64,000 bases of DNA. It comes from Embiotoca jacksoni (taxonomy: Eukaryota; Chordata; Actinopteri; Embiotocidae). The notes under the pieces were generated by a model. That model was not told where the DNA came from. It did not search any database and saw only the letters and a list, made by a program, of their open reading frames with translations. The number at the start of each line of letters is the position of its first letter. Within the stretch, counting starts at the first letter, position 1. A program made the position numbers and the translations under genes. Shown here piece by piece: positions 57,234 to 64,000 of this stretch. Location of the stretch: positions 19,877,866-19,941,865 of the forward strand of contig JAKOON010000007.1 in NCBI GenBank assembly GCA_022577435.1, in the 5' to 3' direction.

Positions 57234-57519
57234 AGCCTCAGCTTTCAGTTAGGTAGATTGTCACAATTATAGAAAGATGTGAAATATAGCCCTTTTAAAA
57301 AATTTGTGCTCAAAGTGTTCAAAATTAATTTGACATACACATGAAGTCAAACAAAGTCGTCATATTGAATACTTAGTTGAAAATGACTGCCTGAAGTCTT
57401 GGACCCACACACATCAGCAGACTCTTTTTATCTTCACTGGTGCTGCTCTCTCACTCATTCACTGCAGCCACCGTCAGCTCTTGTCGGATCTCCTACCTTG
57501 TTTCCACCTGACATTAACG

Positions 57520-58340
57520 TATGTCCTGGTGACATTGGATTAGAAGTAGAGGTGTGAGCCCATTGAAATTCGATCTGCTCAGGCCGCATCCGAAGGTGAT
57601 CTGGAACGCACGTGGCCACATTCTACTTGCAAGGTGTGTGCAATGCATCCTAAATCTGTCCTGGGCCACATTGGAAGACTGCCCAGTCAGCAAATGGCCT
57701 CTGAATAAGCAATAAAAAATAAATGTAGCTCTCAGTACCAAGTTATTGTGTTCGTAACTGATCAGGTCCTCTGACATGTAATGCTCATGTTACAGCAGGT
57801 CCTGACTCTCCTCAGTTTTGAATGTTTTTTTTTTTTTTGTCTCCATTCAGTCTCCCACCTGAAGATCTCTGCCTGCTCTTATTTGTTTTTACCTGAAAAA
57901 ACTCTCCTGCATGAGTCTGCTGAGAGCCGCTGAACTGTACAGAAGGCAGGACAGATTAACTTCAAACTTGTTGCTTTGAATAGTGATACATGAGGCCTGT
58001 TTCACTAAAGCCTCTTCTTGGTTTAGTTATTTTTTTCTATAGTTTATCTTGAGTAATTTCAACATACATCAAACCCACATCTGTAAGAGAGCTCCTGGAG
58101 TAATTGACTAATCGAACCGGAATCGTTGGGGTTCTGCTGGTTCAGGTTCCTGTTCTTGGGCTTATTTACTTATACATTTTTGTGATGTAGCCTATGTGTT
58201 AATTTGCATATTGAAAGTGAGATGCGATCACAAGTGGTCACTTGAAACTCATGTGAAGACGCATGTTAATGCCAGGTGGGTAACAGACAACTAAAAACTG
58301 GCCACTTGTGATCCAATCACGCCCAGGGCGGCTCAGGATG
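57520..58340. repeat. possible decayed non-autonomous DNA elements
   Basis: Stretches 57520-57690 and 58200-58340 share CCACATT/GTGGCCAC-like and TGATCCAATC-type blocks with 37950-38130 (CCTGGGCCACA). They look like an old MITE family. No coding exon was seen in 55.1-61.7 kb. Confidence 0.35.
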
Positions 58341-58794
58341 GATTGATAATTCCAAGTGAAAATAGCCCCTCTGCTTTAAGTCTGGTTTTCAGCAGGTGAA
58401 CTGCAGCAAACTATGATTGGGATCAGCTGACTGTCTCAGCACAGCCACTAAAGGATATTCCACCTTTGAAAAGATCTTTGGTTGGTTGATTTTTACCCTT
58501 TCATGGTCACCTGTTTACTCCTTGTACTGACAGACAACTCCACCTCAAATCAGATGACAACTCTTCAACTGCCCAAGAAATATTGAGTAACCTAGAAGGG
58601 CCCTCAAAGGCCGCAGACCTCCACCAAAGTCCACTCTTTTAAAATAAGCAACATCCCAGAGAATTACTGGTCCCTGTTAATATATATTGTGATATGGAGT
58701 CATCAGATTTTTATAATGGCCTGTTTTGTCACCAATAAACTTTACTACCATCTTCTAGATTTTAAGATGTATCATTTAAATGGAAAATGATCAG

Positions 58795-58931
58795 TTCACC
58801 TGCCATCGGGAGAAACTCGGGGTTCATTGGATTGGCCAAGGACACTTCGGCATGTGCACAGGTGGACACAGGGATTAAACCCGCCAACCTTAGTGGGCAA
58901 TCTGCTTTACCATCGGAGCTACAGCCGTCCC
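58795..58931 (-). repeat. tRNA-derived SINE, 5' part
   Basis: Minus-strand copy: GACGGCTGTAGCTCCGATGG head, GGTTGGCGGGTTTAATCCC B-box-like block and CGAAGTGTCCTTGGCC body. It is the same family as 12667-12927, but lacks the tail. Confidence 0.75.
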
Positions 58932-58984
58932 TTTTGGTAGGTAAAGGCCAAAAAGTTCTGTCTCGCAATATCAATAAAATAAAA

Positions 58985-59115
58985 AATTGATTGTGAATCC
59001 ACACTGTGATTTGGATCTGCTCCAAAGGTTAATCAGGTTCTTCCTAGGCCTATGCAACACTCTTCCACCAAATTTGATCAGGTCAGTATTTTTTCCATTA
59101 TACTGCTGACAAAAG
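58985..59115. repeat. dispersed repeat also found at 44640-44780
   Basis: GATTTGGATCTGCTCCAAAG followed by ACTCTTCCACCAAATTTGAT. The two copies share the CTTCCACCAA(A/G)TTTGA core. Confidence 0.5.
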
Positions 59116-60242
59116 AAGGAAATAAGCAAAGCAACTCCACCAAAAACATAGGTGTCATTTGCCCAATTACTTTTGAACCTTTGCAATGAAGGCACCATGC
59201 GTTAAAGCCATACAGAGTACAATTGAAACGATACTGCCCTGCCTGCCTGCAAGGGTCAATCATAATATTCCAAGACTGCTCTTGTTGCACGTGAATGGTA
59301 AGTAGGACAGTGATGTGAAGTAACACGTAGCCTGGGGAACTACAACCTTCATCAGTAAGCATTTCAAGCCGATTGATCAGCATCAGAGTTACACATGTTT
59401 TTGTGAGCACAGGTCCAACATGTCTATGAATTTACCACAGACATCACCAGAGGGCACACTTTAAATTTTGTATTAAACTCAGAAAATCAGCAACAGAGAT
59501 GATACTTTCGATAGTCTACGGTAATAAAGTAATTCTAGCCAGTCAAACAGATTTTGTGGCATTACCCATTCCTGCCTCATGGTAATAAACTCTTATTGCA
59601 CACACATTTATCAGATCTTTGAAGTTAACCACTGGTTTCAACAAACATGAAAATGTTTTTACTAAATAAATACAAAGGAATGTGAAATGAGTAAAATATG
59701 TTTTGTCAGCTCTGACATTAGGGGAAACACACATTTTTGACTTGTCACAGTTAAAAGATAACATCAAAGTCAATTGAATTCAGTAGTAGATGTCCAGCAG
59801 AGCTGAGTGGATTCACATGAGTTAATGAGAAAGCTAAGCCACAAATGTGTTAATGGGAAACGGGGTTAAGAAAGCCCCACACCAGAGGATCATTCGGGCA
59901 ACGCTAGCAAATGTTGAGAAATTGAAGCCTGGGCGACAACAATGCCTACATTTTTTTTCTTCTAAGGTCAGTAATGATCATTTACCGACATGATGCTGCA
60001 CTCAGCTCAGACTGAGAGAGGATCTCTGTTGTTTCGGCGCACAACACATATCATGTGGTGGCCAATCCCGATTGGTTAATGGCTGCTTCAGTAGTTCCAA
60101 AGCTAAGGCTACATTTTACTGGCAACCTGAGTTTTAACAGAGACAAGGCTGCAGACAGAAGGAGCTTAGAGACAAAGCTACCATGTTCTTTCTCTCACTG
60201 TACTTTCAGCACAGCGTTTCCCACTCCTAATCAAGATTACGT

Positions 60243-60749
60243 AACCCAGTATCATGCCAAAGTGTGAAATAGACACGCTGGTCACTGCAGCAAAACGTGA
60301 AAGAACCACGCTTTGGCCTGTCTAGGCATGAAAGCGTAACACTTACATCCACGTGTGGTCATTTTACCGAGGTCCCACTACAGATGCAACAATGGACATA
60401 TTTTTGCAGTATTAGCAGGCAGGAAGGGTGACTTGGTTAACCATGGACTGCCATGCGGGATGCTGACGTTCTAATCCATGAGGTGACAAAGTTTTTGTTG
60501 TTTTTTGTTTTCTAACCCCAACCATGTTCTTTCTCCAAACCTTAACCATTTTTTTCCCCTTAACTCCTACCATGTGATTATTTAGTAACTGCAACCAGGT
60601 GTTTTAGCTATAAGTTTAATTTTCCTGTATATCACATGGCTCTGTGCATGCAATAGGTTTCATTTTCATCCACTACAGGAAAACGTGTAACTGTAATGCC
60701 CTGTAGTGAACCGGCATGTCTATTTCATGTTTTGCCATGATACCTGGTT
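60243..60749. mobile_element. MITE copy 3 (most complete left end)
   Basis: 507 bp. The left terminus of about 77 bp (AACCCAGTATCATGCC ... AACCACGCTTTGGCCT) is the inverse of the right terminus seen in copy 1. The right end reads TTTTGCCATGATACCTGGTT. It shares the interior GCCATGCGGGA and GAGGTGACAAAGTTTTTGTT blocks. No TA or other target duplication could be read with confidence. Confidence 0.8.
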
Positions 60750-61718
60750 GGATAAAGAGCCTGTCAATCTTTGGAAAATGTTCCATAACAATGCCTTCTC
60801 CGGATAACACATTTTTGGCTACACACCTGTCAGAGTTTCATATGCTGCAGTAACTGAGTGGTGACTACATGTGTGCAGCTGCCTAGCATCTACTAATTAT
60901 CTGCAGGTGAAGCATTACGTTAACATTTTAATTGAAGCATCTATCAAAGATCTACGGGAGGGTCCAGTGATGGTAAGTATCTGAGGTGTTTGAGGGACAT
61001 CTGTAAGATAAGATAAAAACATATTTGTTCATATCGGAGGAAAATTTACGTCTCACAACAGCACATTTCAGCACAAATCAATCACAATAAATCCAACACA
61101 CCAACGGAATAAAATAAATTCAAATACAATAGTTTGTCCGCATTGTGCAACAAATGTTACACTTATATAGGCTTTTAGACATAGTGTATTATTATTATAA
61201 TGATCAGATGTATGATGCAAAATTGTCATAAATGAGTTTTTATCTATTTTAACATAATTAATAACCAAAAGAACTTCACTGCTGTATGTATCACACATAG
61301 TGGTGAAAGTGGACGTATTTACATCCCATACTTAAGTAAAAATTGCAATACAGAAATGTAAAGATTCTCCATTGCAAGTAAAAGTCCTACATGAAAAATC
61401 CAACTTAAATACAAGCACATAAGTATTATCAGCAAAATGTAATAGAAAAAACATGCCCCAGACCAACTATATTATACTGGTCGAAGAGAGATGAATTTGA
61501 TATCTTGTTTAAATCCAGTACAGTTACATGTGCAATAAAATAAATGTGATTCACAAATGTTCATTTGTGTCAATTTTGCTGGTTATAGAAAATTACAGCT
61601 GCAGAGGTATGATTCAATTCTAAAGACATTTTTAGGGAAGACAAAATGCAAGGATCTATAGGAAGGTGTATAAGAAACACAAAATAAATCAGGCACCTGT
61701 TGCGCCAAAGCAGAACAT
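60750..61718. other. intergenic DNA with a hAT-MITE-like scrap at 61310-61440
   Basis: TACTTAAGTAAAAATTGC and TTGCAAGTAAAAGTCCTAC are pieces of the same hAT-type family as 40238-41105. Nothing else recognised. Confidence 0.4.
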
Positions 61719-61728
61719 TTTATTTATT
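61719..61728 (-). terminator. poly(A) signals after the 131-aa acidic protein
   Basis: Two overlapping AATAAA hexamers on the minus strand, about 130 nt downstream of the stop at 61854. Confidence 0.55.
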
Positions 61729-61853
61729 TAAAATCAGTTTGTAATTACAAGATAAACAAACAAATACACCTCTTCTGTTGTGTCATCATTTTAAGTATCG
61801 TTCCTTTTTTTCACTTTTCCCTGTCCTCTTCCCACCTCCCATTTTCTTCCTCT

Positions 61854-62249
61854 CTACTCCAGGAACTCACTCCTCAGACTTCCCTCACTGTCACAGAAGT
61901 TGATCAGCTCCTCCACGTCATCTCCCTCCTCGTCCTCATCTTCCTCCTCAGCTTCCTTTGATGTCTGTGCCTCGCACCCTCCTCCTCCTCCTCCTCCCTT
62001 CCCTCCGAGCTCAAGGTAACCCTGGGCAGTTTGGCTGACCACCCCGCCACTCTTTGTCCCGCTTCCTCCTCCTCCTCCACTCTCAGCTTTGCTTTTGGCG
62101 GGCTGGACCATCAGAATGCCCTCATCCAAAATGGGGGTCCCTTCGGGGCTGACTCCCTCCGCTGCTGCCTGGCCGGCTCGGTCTGCACTTATGGTGTGAG
62201 CACTGGGATCCAGGGTAACGGTGGATTTGCTTGTGCAAAGCCCCATCAT
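61854..62249 (-). CDS. 131-aa acidic protein with dual-acylation N-terminus, unrecognised
   Basis: An uninterrupted ORF runs from ATG at 62249 to TAG at 61856-61854. An ATG lies immediately upstream, but the second is chosen because it yields MGLCTSKST: Gly2 suits N-myristoylation and Cys4 palmitoylation, so the product is likely anchored on the cytoplasmic face of membranes. An in-frame stop lies upstream, so the start is in this exon. The middle has ILDEGILMVQPAKSK and Gly/Ser runs; the tail is a Glu/Asp block followed by VEELINFCDSEGSLRSEFLE. The composition is low-complexity and GC-rich compared with the AT-rich surroundings, as for a real coding exon. The AATAAA signal at 61724-61719 supports a minus-strand gene. 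I do not recognise the family. It could be a single-exon gene, or the only coding exon of a longer gene. Confidence 0.6.
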   Translation of the reverse strand: MMGLCTSKSTVTLDPSAHTISADRAGQAAAEGVSPEGTPILDEGILMVQPAKSKAESGGGGGSGTKSGGVVSQTAQGYLELGGKGGGGGGGCEAQTSKEAEEEDEDEEGDDVEELINFCDSEGSLRSEFLE

Positions 62250-62252
62250 CAA

Positions 62253-63403
62253 TGACTTCTTTGGTTTCTTAAATTGATTAAATGTATAATTCGTATATTA
62301 GCTCCTTTTCACAATTCTCTCCAGTGGCTTGGGTTAGTCGAATAAAGAGTTTTGTGGTCTATGAGAAGGCAATGAAGCTTTCTCTTAGAAAGACTATTGA
62401 AGTAGATTCCTCGCTTGATCTGCAGTTCCAAGACAGCCTCCTTTCACTTCACTTTGTTAGTTGTCCCAAAAGATTCACAAACGTGAATAATCTGAGAATT
62501 CCTTTTCCTGATGAAAATCCCTCATAAGTATTTGTAGCTTGATGACAATTAAATGCGAGTCAGATGAAAAACAAAATCAATAAATGTCCAGGAACCTTCT
62601 TGAAAACTGAATCACAGTAATCAGATTTAGTGAAAAAAAGTGAGTTCCTTGTTAATCTCAGGTGAATCAGAGTCCTGAAGCCCAGCAGAGTCGCTCCCAT
62701 TGAAACACTGTCCGTGTGGATCTGGTCATAGGCTTTGAAATGACCATCCTAACTGAGCTGTCAGAGCCAGACTTCTCTCTGCCTGCCTTCAGTCCATAGA
62801 ATAGGTTGAGTAGAATAGATCGCACCTCTTCTTCTGTCTAGAGCTATAAATAGAGACAACACCATTCAATATATCTTGGCTTTCCATCCTTGGACCACTT
62901 GGAACACGTAGGTGGGGAGAGTGAAGATAAACTACAGTATCTACTCTGCCTCACCGACGAGCACTAAAGTACTTTTGACAAAAGACGGATACTTTTGAAC
63001 TGATTTTGAAATGAAGCAGGGGAGATCTGAAAAAATCTGGCAAACCTTACTGTATATAAAGTTGACTCAAGTCTATTTGTAGCCACCAGGCACAGGCCTG
63101 TTTAAGACGAATTCCAAACTCTATCCATGTAAGGCTTAAGTTACTTTGCCACATAAGGTTTTAGCAGCCGGTATTGTTCTTGCTGTCTCAGCTGGTCCTT
63201 GACTTTAACCCTTACAGCTCTTAGAAAGCACAAGGACAATGTTAGAAAAGGATAGGTCTGTTTGTGGCAGGTCTGCACATTTTAACAGCGGGAAGTTCCA
63301 CATTTAGAGAACAGATCTTTCAAGGTTTGATAATGATTTTAATTTCTGTTAACAAAATACTCAAATTACAAATTATAGCAAATTTTAATTTACTTCAAGT
63401 ATT
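62253..63403. other. region upstream of the 131-aa protein gene, nothing recognised
   Basis: Presumed 5' UTR and promoter of the acidic protein lie here by position. A CTATAAATAG at 62842-62851 is TATA-like but on the plus strand, so its relevance is unclear. Confidence 0.3.
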
Positions 63404-64000
63404 TTGAAACTAATGGGCCTCCATCATTATTTTGTCTATATTTACATTTTGGTTCAGCAGAATATGTTTGATACTGGGCATCACATTTTGCTCCAGAAGG
63501 CTTTGACAGCTTTGAGTTTTCATTGTGGCCTTCCCAGATCCAAGGCACTAAAACAGAACCGAATCTCGTCCATTTTTCACTTCATCTTTTCATTTGTGAA
63601 CAAAAAGCTGATGTGATCCTCCAAAAAGCTCCGGTTTTGTCTCATCTGTCCAAAGGATGTTCTCCCAGAAGCATGTGCCTCATCGATAAGGATTTTAGCA
63701 AACTGTAGTTATTTATTAAAGTATTGTAAATAGTGGATTCTTTGGTTTTCCTCTCAAGATACTGATGTACCTACACTTTGGAATTTAGCTTATATCTACT
63801 TGGAAGTTGTAACTGGTTCTTTGTCTACAATTACAAACATCCCTCTGTTCAATCTGGGGTTGATTTTTTTTCTTGCAGCCGCATCCAGGAGGTTTGACGA
63901 CAGTTCATGGACCTTAAACTTGTTAAGAATAGTTACAACTGTAGTCACAAGAACATCAAGCTGCTTGGAGATAGTTGTATAGCCTTCATCTTTAACATAT
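63404..64000 (-). repeat. decayed Tc1-like transposase fragment, cut by window end
   Basis: Plus-strand text GTCTCATCTGTCCAAAGGAT, TCTCCCAGAAGCATGTG and GCTGCTTGGAGATAGTTGTA is the inverse of a Tc1-like transposase gene (region around the second catalytic Asp, then the N-terminal helix-turn-helix). Frames are broken. Confidence 0.55.

Overview
This window looks like nuclear DNA from a ray-finned, probably percomorph, fish. The genes are split into many exons with GT-AG introns. (CA)n and (GT)n microsatellites are frequent. Tc1/mariner relics, a tRNA-derived SINE, an L2-type LINE fragment and several MITE-like families recur. There is no operon, prophage, CRISPR array or bacterial feature. AT-rich introns and intergenic DNA carrying old repeats fill most of the window.

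Two genes are well supported and converge. RELL2 (plus strand, coding exons 13008-18535) encodes a small single-pass membrane adaptor of the RELT family, here with a very long Ser/Pro/Thr-rich tail. FCHSD1 (minus strand, coding exons from 45777 down to 25540, 21 exons) encodes an F-BAR protein with two SH3 domains. Every exon junction of both genes was checked for splice sites and reading phase: the RELL2 exons sum to 2301 nt (766 aa) and the FCHSD1 exons to 2151 nt (716 aa). The same two genes are convergent neighbours on human 5q31.3, so this is conserved synteny.

Behind FCHSD1, at 48.3-55.1 kb on the minus strand, is a chain of small exons that I could not assign to a family. It encodes a Cys-containing, helix-rich product with six N-glycosylation sequons and looks like a secreted helical-bundle cytokine. 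The reading phase agrees across the first five exons and between the last two. One junction (50023 to 49245) does not resolve, and the signal-peptide exon was not found. At 61.85-62.25 kb on the minus strand an intact 131-aa ORF starts with a dual-acylation motif (MGLC) and ends in an acidic tail; I do not recognise it.

Layout: 1-12.2 kb is upstream DNA with possible RELL2 5' exons and many repeats; 13.0-18.5 kb is RELL2; 18.5-25.5 kb is RELL2 3' sequence plus a 1.6-kb Tc1 element; 25.5-45.8 kb is FCHSD1; 48.3-55.1 kb is the candidate cytokine; 55-61.7 kb is repeat-rich DNA with MITEs and near-perfect hairpins; 61.85-62.25 kb is the acylated acidic protein; 63.4-64 kb is a transposon fragment cut by the window edge.
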